Assembly (NCBI GenBank): GCA_964030785.1
Contig: OZ034978.1
Location: forward strand, 1,136,001 to 1,200,000
Reading direction: 5' to 3'
DNA length: 64,000 nucleotides
Source of the DNA: Siderastrea siderea
Lineage: Eukaryota; Cnidaria; Anthozoa; Scleractinia; Rhizangiidae
The notes under the pieces were generated by a model, which searched no databases, had not been told where the DNA came from, and was given only the letters and a program-made list of their open reading frames with translations. This document shows, in pieces, positions 1 through 9,229 of the stretch (positions within the stretch are counted from its first letter, which is position 1; each line of letters opens with the position of its first letter). The translations under genes and the position numbers were made by a program.

Positions 1-1540
1 GTGTAAACACAACAACAGATCAACAACAGATAAGAAACCAAACAAAAGCAGCGTATGCTTACGTTATTTTCTTCGTTCCTAGTATCGTAGCCACTACAGC
101 CAATAACTTGTTGCCAGTGCTCTTTGTTTGATAATCATTTCATGTTCACAAATTGCTGTAGACATAGCGTTGAAGGAAACTACCGATGTAAATTCACATG
201 TTTGGATTGAAAGCCATGCCAATCAGTAGAAAAAAGCATACTTGAATTGTGAAAAGTACTGGTAGAGATGACCTTCACATTTCCAGACTGAAAAAGCATG
301 GGTAGTAGAGAATTTCTCAGCTTCCAGGTTGTCGATGAGGAATCCAACATTAAGCCAACATATAGCAGTGATGAAACATATAATGCGCCTGTCTCCCGTT
401 ATGCTCCCCAAAAACTATCACGAGGGAGTGTGAAGTTGTTTTCTGATCTTTTCGACTTCTTTTGTTGCCCTACAAACGGCTGCATTTTGCCAGTGATAAG
501 TTGTTTAGTGTACTGAAAACTTCCATTTGATAAATTTGCCAGGCACTGTGCACGTGAGAGGGACTGCCACAAAACAGTTTTCCCACGTCCACCCACAGAG
601 AGCTTCAGGTGGTCAAACATTTACATTTGGGTGGATTTACGTGACTGAACCGGCGAAACTTTGAGCGAGTGCGATTTTACAAATCTGTCAAGCCCTTTTG
701 GTGCCGTGCACGTGAAACTGCGTTTGTTTACTTGCCGAACTACACGAATAATACATAGAACCTGTCGAAAAAAGAAAACGTCCCAAATGAAACTGATGTA
801 AAATATCTCAGTTTCGAAGTTTAATACTCACAGTCTGGTCTTGTCTTCAGCGATAAATAACAAGTGATTTACTTTTTACCCTACGCGCGTTAATTTGCAT
901 ACGTCAAAAGGGAAATCGGAAACCTTACACAAGTAACAGAACGATGCTTTTGAAGCAATTCAGCCCGGGCGCTAGCTCTCGACAGACGTTTTGCCCTTCT
1001 GTTTCACCCGTAAATGTGTAAATTTATAAATATTCGGAAATTAAGCATCGCTTACACGATGCTTGTCACTATGCTGAACCTGTGAAATGCCTGTTTCACG
1101 CAACACCAGGGAAAAGTTTTCCAGCGACTTTACGCTCGAGCGTTTTGTCACTGAGTAGCCGTTTTGAGAATTATCGCAACAATTTCGGTAAATTAAAAAC
1201 TTAAAGTGGATAATTTGCTACCCTATAAGGAAAGGAGCAGCCAATTCTAAACGCGTGTGTATCATTTGATCGCATGAAAAGGTGACGATTGCTCCTCATT
1301 TTTCGACACATTCGGATCTGTAAACAATAACGCACGCGATTGTCCGATGTATTATTTCTTGAGAGATCACCCAAGCGACAAGCTCATTAGTTTCTCGACT
1401 CGAAACTCGATTCTCGATCTTCAAAATTCTCGACAACTCGAGACTCGATTCTCGAAATTTTCGAGAATCGGGTCTCGAGACGCGAGGATCGAGACGCGAG
1501 GGACTATCAACTTACCTTTTGCCGACTGTATATAGTCATG
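1..1540. other. Unassigned AT-rich sequence
   Basis: I see no gene here. All open frames are under 75 codons and none shows a recognisable motif. Positions about 1395-1500 are low-complexity, built from repeated and inverted copies of ctcga/ttctcga words, so that stretch could fold on itself. The rest is unique-looking AT-rich DNA with no poly(A) tail, LTR or terminal repeat that I can pair. Confidence 0.5.
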
Positions 1541-1680
1541 TTGCTAGGAGCTTTTAAAACGGGAGATATTGAGATATGCCTGTGCTCACACTGGATATTA
1601 TATCTCGCACTAAATGCTTTTAGAACGAGGGATATTCACATATTATGTGATTGTTTCATGTGAATGTCGCAATCAGTTTG
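1541..1680. repeat. Outer short repeat, left block (two degenerate copies)
   Basis: Two degenerate copies of a unit with the words 'taggagcttttaaaacg' and 'gagatatt' occur near 1545 and 1611. Related copies (taggagc ... tttagaacgagggatatt) recur near 14027, 14077 and 14129 on the far side of the satellite block. The spacing is irregular, 50-66 bp. Confidence 0.55.
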
Positions 1681-1684
1681 ATTA

Positions 1685-1866
1685 AATATTCTTTATATAA
1701 TACAGATCGGAAATCTCGCCGTTGATCATCGGCGAAGTGAAACCGTCTGTATAATGAAGGACTCAATATCCCACCGTTGATCACCGGCGAAGTAAAACCG
1801 TCGGTATAAAGTAGGCATCGGTATCTCGCCGTTGATCATCGGCGAAGTGAAGCCGTCTATATAATG
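1685..1866. repeat. Sat1: 55-bp satellite, left part (about 3 copies)
   Basis: Tandem 55-bp units share the core cgccgttgatcatcggcg, an 18-bp palindrome with one mismatched pair. Two unit variants exist. One has aatgaaggactcaatatctc before the core, the other aaagtaggcatcgatatctc. The array stops inside a unit at ...tatataatg, exactly where the Ngaro element begins, and resumes at 6693 with aaggactcaat, so the two blocks were one array. Confidence 0.9.
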
Positions 1867-2052
1867 GTTTTGTTTTGGAACCGCCTTTCAAAACGGTTAA
1901 TTTCCCGATTGTTATTGGTTCCTTCTTGGATCACGTGGCTGCTAGCTCAAGTTTCGCTTTCCACGTGCTTTAGATCAGATTACATTGTTTCTTCATTATC
2001 TAGTGTTTAGGCGCTGTTTCACCAGTTAGTTTTGTTCGTGCATTTAGCTCTT
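1867..2052 (+). repeat. Ngaro split direct repeat A1 (5' end, probable promoter)
   Basis: This 186-bp segment is repeated at 6331-6516 with one obvious substitution (ttccttcttgg versus ttcctacttgg). It begins gttttgttttggaaccgcc and ends ttagctctt. It sits directly upstream of gag, so the element's promoter is probably here. Confidence 0.9.
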
Positions 2053-2081
2053 ACGTACTTTTAGCCTTTAGCTCTTTTACG

Positions 2082-3215
2082 ATGTCCTATAACTTGCGAG
2101 ACCGTATTCCACGAGATTATGCAGCAATGCATGCAGGACAAGACGACGAGGAGGTGTTTCACGACAGCTTCCAGTATCAGCCGCCGCCTGCTCCGGCATT
2201 GCCCGCTTCTAGTCAAGAGCAGACCTCGAGTACTCCATTCTCCGGGCCACCTATCTCTTCAGGTCCACCGCAAGACGACGTTGCTGCACTCACCGCTGCC
2301 ATTGCAAGTGTGAGGGCAGAAAACGATGCGCTAGAGCGAGAAACGGAGGTGGCACGATTACAAGCCGAGCTACACGCCCTGCAGCGTCGGAATGCCCAGT
2401 TGCAAAAGCAAATCAAACAACGTTCAACCCAGCCGCAATCAACCCAGCCACAATCCACACTGAATATCAAGGCCCTGCGGTCGAACCCAGCTTTATCGGC
2501 TCGCGTTAACGAAGAACTGGAGCGTCTGGGTTTCTCCTCCAGTGAATCAGAGGACGAGGAAAATCCTCCCACTCGTGGCGCACGAGGTAAGAAGCTGCAG
2601 TTAAAATCTGGGAAGACAACCAAACTTACTAGTCGCGTTGTTCTCCCTCAATTATGGCCCCATAGCCAGTTAAGTCTAGCTTACGTATCTAAAGATAAGA
2701 GTTACGACGAGCTAACCATCGCCGAGTTTTCTGCCGGATACGCCTCCATTTTGAAACTCCCTTCGCTCTCGGAGACGGAGCGAAGCGCACGGCTTGATCA
2801 TTTCATTGGCCTCATGTACCTGGTCACACAGTTTACCTGGTCTGCCGTTCGCGAGTTTCACGCTGCTGTACTGTTCGAAATCGAATGCGGTCGAGCGCGT
2901 TGGGGAGACTCATTTGCTGATCTAGAAACTCGTCTTCTGCGGAATTCTACGAGGTCTACGGCAAGTGCGGTGGCTGGTCGTGCCGGGACGCCAGTTTTGT
3001 TCTGTCGGGATTATCAAAACGGGAAATGTTCCCATGTGAAGGATCATTTTGGATCTATTCGGAACGAAACTAAGTGGCTACAGCACATTTGTACTAAATG
3101 CTGGACAGTTTCGCGGGTGATTGGCAGGCACTCCGAATTTTCGTCCGATTGCCCAACGAAGTCTGTCGTTTCGGTTCCTGTCACCGATCAGGCATCACCG
3201 ACACCGAATTCCTGA
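2082..3215 (+). CDS. gag: Ngaro gag-like protein
   Basis: This 377-residue frame starts 30 bp after repeat A1. It should encode the structural protein that packages element RNA in the cytoplasm. The N-terminal 120 residues are rich in Pro, Gln and Ser, followed by a Glu/Gln/Ala-rich probable coiled coil (about residues 70-110) and a short acidic stretch (SSSESEDEE). The C-terminal part has a Cys/His cluster starting CRDYQNGKCSH, then HICTKCW, then a later His and DC. This resembles the zinc-binding region of DIRS-order Gag proteins, and the degenerate element at 23.1 kb has a matching cluster. The ORF overlaps the next gene by 95 bp in a different frame. The start is the first ATG after A1. 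Confidence 0.8.
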   Translation: MSYNLRDRIPRDYAAMHAGQDDEEVFHDSFQYQPPPAPALPASSQEQTSSTPFSGPPISSGPPQDDVAALTAAIASVRAENDALERETEVARLQAELHALQRRNAQLQKQIKQRSTQPQSTQPQSTLNIKALRSNPALSARVNEELERLGFSSSESEDEENPPTRGARGKKLQLKSGKTTKLTSRVVLPQLWPHSQLSLAYVSKDKSYDELTIAEFSAGYASILKLPSLSETERSARLDHFIGLMYLVTQFTWSAVREFHAAVLFEIECGRARWGDSFADLETRLLRNSTRSTASAVAGRAGTPVLFCRDYQNGKCSHVKDHFGSIRNETKWLQHICTKCWTVSRVIGRHSEFSSDCPTKSVVSVPVTDQASPTPNS

Positions 3216-5148
3216 CTCACGACTTTTATCAGTTCTCACTCCACGACCTCTAGACTCTAGACTTTCATCTCCAGACTCCGGACTTTTAACTCAAGACTCT
3301 ACTCCGGCGAATATTCCTAGACTTACGCTAGACTCTAGACATTCTTCTGATAATCAAGATTTTATTTTGTGGCATGACTCACGACTTCGTTATTGTGCCT
3401 CCGAAATTACCCCCTCATCTCCTAGTCATGACTGTAGTTTATCTTGCGCTCCACAACATCAAGGATCATCGTCGCGACAATTTGTTTCTTTACATCAGCG
3501 TGTTTGTTCGTTCGATCAGTACAACTTTTTGGGAGCCCGCTTACCAGTTCCTTCATCTCTTAACATATCACTTTGGCGGTCGAGATTGCGAGACTACCCT
3601 GATTATGCAGTTTGTGACTTTCTTGAGTTTGGCTGGCCGGTTGGTCTGGATTATGCGAGTTCACTTTCGACGGATCAAGTTACTCGCAATCACAAGGGTG
3701 CTACAGACTTTCCTTTGGCAGTGGATTCTTATCTCTCCTTGGAACTTGACCGTGGTGCAATCATTGGCCCCTTCGCTAGCAATCCTTTTTCGCGCCCTAT
3801 TGTAATTTCGCCGTTAAATTCAGTTCCAAAGCCCAATTCTTCTGAGCGACGGATGATTTTAGACCTCAGTTGGCCTTCTGGTTCGTCAATCAACGATGGT
3901 ATTCCGGACAGGATTTACTTATCACATCCCTATTCACTCGTTTACCCGACAATAGACACAATTGCTGATCGTGTAGCCTCTTTAGGCCGGGGCTGTTTGC
4001 TGTTTAAGCGTGACTTAAAAAGGGCCTACCGTCAATTTCCTATGGATCCCTTTGATTACCCTTTGTTAGGATACCAATGGAATGGCGAACTTTACTTTGA
4101 TGTTGTTTTGCCAATGGGTCTTAAGACCGCTGCGATGGCCTGTCAACGTTCGACTTCCGCTGTATGCTATATGCTCACTCAGGATGGATGTTACGTGGTT
4201 AATTATCTTGATGATTTTATCGGCGTTGCTTCTCCAGACAAGGCTTTACGGGATTACGAAATATGTGGCTCGCTTTTACGAGACTTAGGACTGCAAGAAT
4301 CGCTTTCAAAAGCTTGCCCACCTTCAACCGTTCTTACGTGTTTAGGTGTTGAAGTTAACACTCGTGATTTAACTCTCTCTGTGACGCCTGCAAGGCTACA
4401 GGAGCTCGAAACTTTGTTACTTCAATGGTCCAGCCGACGATCGGCCACAAAATCAGAGCTTCAATCATTAATAGGAAAGTTGTCATTTGTTACCAAGTGT
4501 GTCAGACAAAGTCGTTTGTTTTTGTCCCGTATTCTGGCTCTTCTTCGAACATTGAAACGCAATCATCACCACACTAAACTGTCTAAGGAGTTTCACCGAG
4601 ATATTAAATGGTGGTTGCGGTTCCTCCGGACATACAACGGTGTGTCTGTTATTCCCTCGTCTCTCTGGTCGGCTCCAGATGGTGTTTTTAGTACAGATGC
4701 CTGTTTAACCGGTTGTGGAGGATTGACTGGTCAATATTTCTTTCACTGTGAATTTCCAGACGAGATTACCGCTCAGTTTCACTCCATTCATCACCTGGAA
4801 GCCATTGCAATCCTCATTGCTTGTCGCTTATGGGGTTCTTCTTGGAAGGGCTTGCGTATTATTGTACAGTGTGATAACGAAGCGGTGGTTAGCTCTCTCA
4901 ACTCTGGTCGTGCACAAGATCCTTATTTGGCCATTTGTTTGCGGGCTATTTGGTTTCAGGCAGCCTCACATGAGTTTGAGTTGCGTGCAACACATTTGTC
5001 TAGTTCTGCCAATCATCTGGCTGACCTCCTGTCTCGTTGGCACTTGCATTCTAGTTATAAAGAACAATTCCATGCCGCTACTGGAACTCTGACTTTGCAA
5101 GAAATTGTTGTACATCCTTCATTGTTCTCCTTGCCTGACGATTTGTAG
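3121..5148 (+). CDS. pol: Ngaro reverse transcriptase-RNase H
   Basis: The 675-residue frame copies element RNA into DNA. The first 130 residues are low complexity (repeated Asp-Ser-Arg-Leu words), and the conserved block starts near YNFLGARLPV. RT motifs are DLKRAYRQFP at residue 298 and the catalytic YLDD at 362-365. RNase H follows, with Asp526 in STDACLTGCGG, then HLEAIAI and QCDNEAVV. There is no methyltransferase tail. The frame overlaps gag by 95 bp, so expression probably needs a frameshift or internal start. The annotated ATG is the first in frame and may not be the real start. The same block occurs, decayed, at 24.2-25.8 kb. Confidence 0.93.
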   Translation: MAGTPNFRPIAQRSLSFRFLSPIRHHRHRIPDSRLLSVLTPRPLDSRLSSPDSGLLTQDSTPANIPRLTLDSRHSSDNQDFILWHDSRLRYCASEITPSSPSHDCSLSCAPQHQGSSSRQFVSLHQRVCSFDQYNFLGARLPVPSSLNISLWRSRLRDYPDYAVCDFLEFGWPVGLDYASSLSTDQVTRNHKGATDFPLAVDSYLSLELDRGAIIGPFASNPFSRPIVISPLNSVPKPNSSERRMILDLSWPSGSSINDGIPDRIYLSHPYSLVYPTIDTIADRVASLGRGCLLFKRDLKRAYRQFPMDPFDYPLLGYQWNGELYFDVVLPMGLKTAAMACQRSTSAVCYMLTQDGCYVVNYLDDFIGVASPDKALRDYEICGSLLRDLGLQESLSKACPPSTVLTCLGVEVNTRDLTLSVTPARLQELETLLLQWSSRRSATKSELQSLIGKLSFVTKCVRQSRLFLSRILALLRTLKRNHHHTKLSKEFHRDIKWWLRFLRTYNGVSVIPSSLWSAPDGVFSTDACLTGCGGLTGQYFFHCEFPDEITAQFHSIHHLEAIAILIACRLWGSSWKGLRIIVQCDNEAVVSSLNSGRAQDPYLAICLRAIWFQAASHEFELRATHLSSSANHLADLLSRWHLHSSYKEQFHAATGTLTLQEIVVHPSLFSLPDDL

Positions 5149-5169
5149 TTTTCTTCTACAGATCTCGCT

Positions 5170-6156
5170 TTGTCCAAGCTGTCACGGGATCTCAGGACAT
5201 CCCGCAAGGCTGCCTACGCCTCAGGAACTCAGAAGAACCATCGCACCCAATGGCGATCATATTTGTATTTTTGTTTACACTTTGATTTAGTCCTTTTACC
5301 TGCCAACATTAGTACTTTTAGTTTATACTGTCAATTCTTAAGCAGATCCATGACCCCACCTTCTATTCGTAATTACCTCAGTGGGGTTAAGTTACTTCAT
5401 GTTATTTTAGGGTATCCTTTTCCAGATCTTAGTGCGCATGAGCTTAAGGTCACCTTACGAGGTATCGAGAGATTAGCTCAACACTGTCCACTTCGTGCTC
5501 CTCCCATCACACCCCAGTTATTAGGTCTCTTAGTCAGCTTTGGTGGTGATCGAGACCCTATCGACGTCACTCTTTCTTGTGCATTTGTGTTTGCCTTTTT
5601 CCTTTTCGCACGTGTTTCCAATTTAGTTCCGGACGCTCGGAGTCCAGACGACAGTTATCTTTGCCTTAGAAGGGGTGACGTTGAACCTTCGCATTATGGG
5701 TTGTGTGTCAAGTTCTCGTGGTCCAAGACTAATCAGTTTGGGACGCGTGTTTTAGAACTACCCCTTATTAGTATCCCGGATTCTCCCCTTTGCCCAGTTC
5801 GTTTATTTTACCTCATGTGTGAGTTAGTACCAGCTCCTGGTTATTCGCCCTTATTTGTGTATCTTTCTCATTCAGGCGTTTTAAAACCTGTCCTCAAACG
5901 CCAGTTTATTTCAGTTTTGCGTGCCCGTCTTAGGGCTGCCAAGGTCACTCAGTATCATCTGTTTAGAGGTCATTCTTTTCGTCGGGGGGGTACTTCCTGG
6001 GCCTTCTCGGCCGGGCTGCCAGGGGAGCTTATTCAAGTTTTCGGCGACTGGCGTTCCGATGCTTATAAAAGTTATTTAGATATTTCTATGGCTCTCAAGC
6101 TTAGGGTCGCTCAGGGGATGGTTCGCTCCTTAGGTCCTTCCTTCCTCTCCACGTAG
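5170..6156 (+). CDS. Ngaro tyrosine recombinase
   Basis: This 328-residue recombinase should integrate the circular element DNA in the nucleus. An N-terminal SAM-like domain (about residues 1-110) is followed by the catalytic domain. Arg148 lies in ARVSNLVP, the His-x-x-Arg box is HSFRRGG with His268 and Arg271, and the probable nucleophile is Tyr302 in RSDAYKSYL. All catalytic positions are present, unlike the Crypton-like copy at 15.2 kb. It begins 21 bp after the RT stop and ends 24 bp before repeat B1. Confidence 0.93.
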   Translation: MSKLSRDLRTSRKAAYASGTQKNHRTQWRSYLYFCLHFDLVLLPANISTFSLYCQFLSRSMTPPSIRNYLSGVKLLHVILGYPFPDLSAHELKVTLRGIERLAQHCPLRAPPITPQLLGLLVSFGGDRDPIDVTLSCAFVFAFFLFARVSNLVPDARSPDDSYLCLRRGDVEPSHYGLCVKFSWSKTNQFGTRVLELPLISIPDSPLCPVRLFYLMCELVPAPGYSPLFVYLSHSGVLKPVLKRQFISVLRARLRAAKVTQYHLFRGHSFRRGGTSWAFSAGLPGELIQVFGDWRSDAYKSYLDISMALKLRVAQGMVRSLGPSFLST

Positions 6157-6180
6157 ACTTATTGTTTGGCGCATTTTGGC

Positions 6181-6330
6181 GGCGGAGAGGTTTCGTTGTT
6201 AGTGGGCAGTCCCCCTCTGGCCTCGCACAGGGGGGGCCGGTGTTGTTTAATTTCAATAAAGCCTCTCTCTGTGCCAAACTTTTGGTCTCCGTGTTTTGTT
6301 ATTTGGGTTATAGTTTGGTAGAGGGAAATT
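6181..6330 (+). repeat. Ngaro repeat B1 with poly(A) signal
   Basis: This 150-bp segment is repeated at 6543-6692. It has an AATAAA hexamer at 6255-6260, so it probably holds the transcript 3' end. It directly abuts A2. Confidence 0.9.
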
Positions 6331-6516
6331 GTTTTGTTTTGGAACCGCCTTTCAAAACGGTTAATTTCCCGATTGTTATTGGTTCCTACTTGGATCACGT
6401 GGCTGCTAGCTCAAGTTTCGCTTTCCACGTGCTTTAGATCAGATTACATTGTTTCTTCATTATCTAGTGTTTAGGCGCTGTTTCACCAGTTAGTTTTGTT
6501 CGTGCATTTAGCTCTT
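6331..6516 (+). repeat. Ngaro repeat A2
   Basis: Second copy of the 5' repeat A1. The B1-A2 junction at 6330/6331 recreates the head-to-tail junction expected in the circular intermediate. Confidence 0.9.
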
Positions 6517-6542
6517 CCCCCCCTCCCACCCTTATTCCGGTG

Positions 6543-6692
6543 GGCGGAGAGGTTTCGTTGTTATTGGGCAGTCCCCCTCTGGCCTCGCACAGGGGGGGCC
6601 GGTGTTGTTTAATTTCAATAAAGCCTCTCTCTCTGCCAAACTTTTGGTCTCCGTGTTTTGTTATTTGGGTTATAGTTTGGTAGAGGGAAATT
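6543..6692 (+). repeat. Ngaro repeat B2 (3' end of element)
   Basis: Second copy of B1, with AATAAA at 6617-6622. It ends ...gagggaaatt and abuts sat1 exactly where the left flank broke off. Confidence 0.9.
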
Positions 6693-7418
6693 AAGGACTC
6701 AATATCTCGCCGTTAATCATCGGCCAAATGAAACCTTCTGTTTAATGAAGGAATCAATATCTCGCTGTTGATTATCGGCGAAGCGAAGCCATCTGTATAA
6801 TGAAGGACTCAATATCTCGCCGTTGATCATCGGCGAAGTGAAACCGTCGGTTTAAAGTAGGCATCGATATGTCGCCGTTGATCATCGGCGAAGTGAAACC
6901 GTCTGTATAATGAAGGACTCAATATCTCGCCGTTGATCATCGGCGAAGTGAAACCGTCGGTATAAAGTAGGCATCGATATCTCGCCGTTGATCATCGGCG
7001 AAGTGAAACCTTCTGTATAATGAAGGACTCAATATCTCGCCGTTGATCATCGGCGAAGTGAAACCGTCTATATAATGAAGGACTCAATATCTCGCCGTTG
7101 ATCATCGGCGAAGTGAAACCGTCTATAGGCATCGATATCTCGCCGTTGATCATCGGCGAAGTGAAACCGTCTGTATAATGAAGGACTCAATATCCCACCG
7201 TTGATCACCGGCGAAGTAAAAACGTCGGTATAAAGTAGGCATCGATATCTCGCCGTTGATCGTCGGCGAAGTGAAGCCGTCTATATAATGAAGGACTCAA
7301 TATCTCGCCGTTGATCATCGGCGAAGTGAAACCGTCTATATAATGAAGGACTCAATATCTCGCCGTTGATCATCGGCGAAGTGAAACCGTCGGTATAAAG
7401 TAGGCATCGATATCTCGC
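6693..7418. repeat. Sat1: 55-bp satellite, right part (about 13 copies)
   Basis: About 13 tandem units. The aatgaaggac and aaagtaggca variants alternate for part of the array, which gives a 110-bp higher-order period. Several units have lost a few bases near 7128 and 7290. The array ends mid-unit at tatctcgc, fused to the TATA-box segment at 7419. Confidence 0.92.
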
Positions 7419-7460
7419 AGATATAAAAGGGGGTGGGAAGGCCTGCACGACTCCTACTTC
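7419..7460 (+). promoter_or_regulatory. TATA-box core-promoter-like segment, copy 1
   Basis: Contains TATAAAAGG near 7422, followed by ggtgggaaggcctgcacg and ctcctacttc about 30 bp downstream, where a start site would lie. The same 42 bp recur without mismatch at 8581-8622. Promoter function is inferred from the motif and its spacing. Confidence 0.5.
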
Positions 7461-8580
7461 ACGTCATAGTAAGACGCGCCTTAGATAACTCGGTATTTCG
7501 ACCAATTTAGCTTCTTGTATTTTAGTAGTGGGTCAAGTCTGGAGGATTTTTAAAATGGAGACTGAATGGAGCCGTAAAAATGAAGGCGTCGCATTTTAAG
7601 GACTGTTACTGTATAAAGGTCATATCTGTTATTTGTATGATGGACTCCTGTGGCTCTACGCCTGTTTGTAATATTTGACCTTTGATCGTCTGTAAAGCGA
7701 CTTTTTAATGCCGCTCTTGGCATAGTAGATTTTTTTAAATTGGGCTCGTTTACGGACTTGATAGGTTTTTCAGCCTCTCATGGTTAAATTTCTGACAATA
7801 AAGGATCCGAAATATTATCTGCAACTTGACGAGTTTCTCTGATTGTAGCGCCGGGCCCGGCTAGTATTGTCTTAAAAGCTCTGTTGCAGGATGTTGGGTT
7901 TCGCATCACGGAGTGTGATCTATAGACCCATTTCGTCAAGAAATTGAAGTTGTAGCTTCTTTAGAGCTATGCAACGTGTAATAGATGGCTGAACTCGGCT
8001 TCAGTCAAATATGTGTCAATATTAAACTCATCTTGAAACTGTGGGTTTCGTGTCTAGGAGCTAGATATCTTTCCTCCTGTTGCGGTCAGCAATTCCATTG
8101 ACTGCATGATCAAATATGCCAATATGTACAGGCAAGACCATGGTTTTGACCCTCCATATGGATCTCATCAGTTGCCAGGATTGGCTTTGTGAGTTGCGCT
8201 TTATGCAAGCTCGTGTACTTTGCGAGAATGACAAGACATTCTGTTTGGCATAGGTTTTCCGTCGTGTATTTATACCCACTGTGCGGATCGAAAATCCTGG
8301 ATTTCTATTGGCCAACTGTCAAATGTGGTTTTCGATCCTTTTCTGTTTGAAGCTTACGTGTGTTTGTCTAGGCTGCGTTCTTTGAAATCTTAGCACTCTC
8401 TGTTAGGTTGTACATATCGCTCATGAACTGCGTAAACTGCAGTGTAGTTGCTTTGAATGTAGTACGCATTGTCCTGCTCACTTTGCTCTTCTGGTTCGAA
8501 AGTTTCGCTATGGCGGCGCTTTTTTGACTGGTCTCCTCGGCGGGTCTGATCTTCTTTGGCGGGTCCGGGCTCCTCGGTGA
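7461..8580. other. Unassigned 1.1-kb spacer between the two TATA segments
   Basis: I find no convincing gene. The largest minus-strand frames are about 84 and 113 codons and have no recognisable domain. An AATAAAGG-type hexamer near 7799 could end a short transcript from the copy-1 promoter. Positions about 8510-8580 are GC-richer and lead into promoter copy 2. It may be the body of an unrecognised non-coding element bounded by the 42-bp repeats. Confidence 0.4.
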
Positions 8581-8622
8581 AGATATAAAAGGGGGTGGGA
8601 AGGCCTGCACGACTCCTACTTC
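8581..8622 (+). promoter_or_regulatory. TATA-box core-promoter-like segment, copy 2
   Basis: Identical over 42 bp to 7419-7460. Here the segment reads into sat2 within about 55 bp, so a transcript starting from it would carry the hairpin satellite. Confidence 0.5.
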
Positions 8623-8675
8623 TAGTCCTAGCCTTCGTGCAGGCCTGTCTACTTATTTTTATCACTTCAGACACA

Positions 8676-9229
8676 CCTACCTCGCCGTTGTACATCGGCG
8701 AGATACTAGTCTTCGTTATATACAGACGCATATACCTCGCCGTTGTACATCGGCGAGATATCAGTCTTTCTTATATACAGACGCATATATACCTCGCCGT
8801 TGTACATCGCCGTTGTACATTACCGTTGTACATCGGCGAGATATCAGTGTTTCACATATACAGACGCATATACCTCGCCGTTGTACATCGGTGAGATATC
8901 AGTCTTCCTTACATACAGACGCACCTACCTGGCCGTTGTACATCGGCGAGATATCAATCTTTCTTATATACAAACGCACCTACCTCGCCGTTGTACATCG
9001 GTGAGATATCAGTCTTCGTTATATACAGACGCATATACCTCGCCGTTGTACATCGGTGAGATATCAGTCTTCCTTCCATACAGACGCACCTACCTGGCCG
9101 TTGTACATCGGCGAGATATCAATCTTTCTTATATACAAACGCACCTACCTCGCCGTTGTACATCGGTGAGATATCAGTCTTCGTTATATACAGACGCATA
9201 TACCTCGCCGTTGTACATCGGTGAGATAT
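8676..9229. repeat. Sat2: 55-bp satellite, left block (about 10 copies)
   Basis: Units read cagacgcatatacctcgccg, ttgtacatcggcgagatatc, agtcttcgttatata. The core ctcgccgttgtacatcggcg is a near-palindrome and closely resembles the sat1 core. One unit near 8800-8830 has a local triplication of the gttgtacat word. The block ends mid-unit at gagatat, where the LINE begins. Confidence 0.93.

Larger units (their letters stand above)
1867..6692 (+). mobile_element. Ngaro-type tyrosine-recombinase retrotransposon, near intact
   Basis: The order is A1 (1867-2052), gag, RT-RNase H, YR, B1 (6181-6330), A2 (6331-6516), 26-bp spacer, B2 (6543-6692). This split direct repeat layout defines Ngaro/PAT-type DIRS-order elements, which integrate through a circular intermediate with a tyrosine recombinase and no integrase. 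No methyltransferase domain fits in the reading frames, which favours Ngaro over PAT. Repeat copies differ at only a few positions, so insertion is recent. Flanks rejoin to an uninterrupted sat1 unit with no target-site duplication, as expected for this class. All three frames are open. A full-length element of this kind may be active, but that is inference. Confidence 0.93.

Noticed and set aside
1685..7418. CRISPR-like array of spaced palindromic repeats
   Set aside because: Spacers are themselves repeated (two unit types), the genome is eukaryotic, there are no cas genes, and unit length is constant at 55 bp. It is a satellite.
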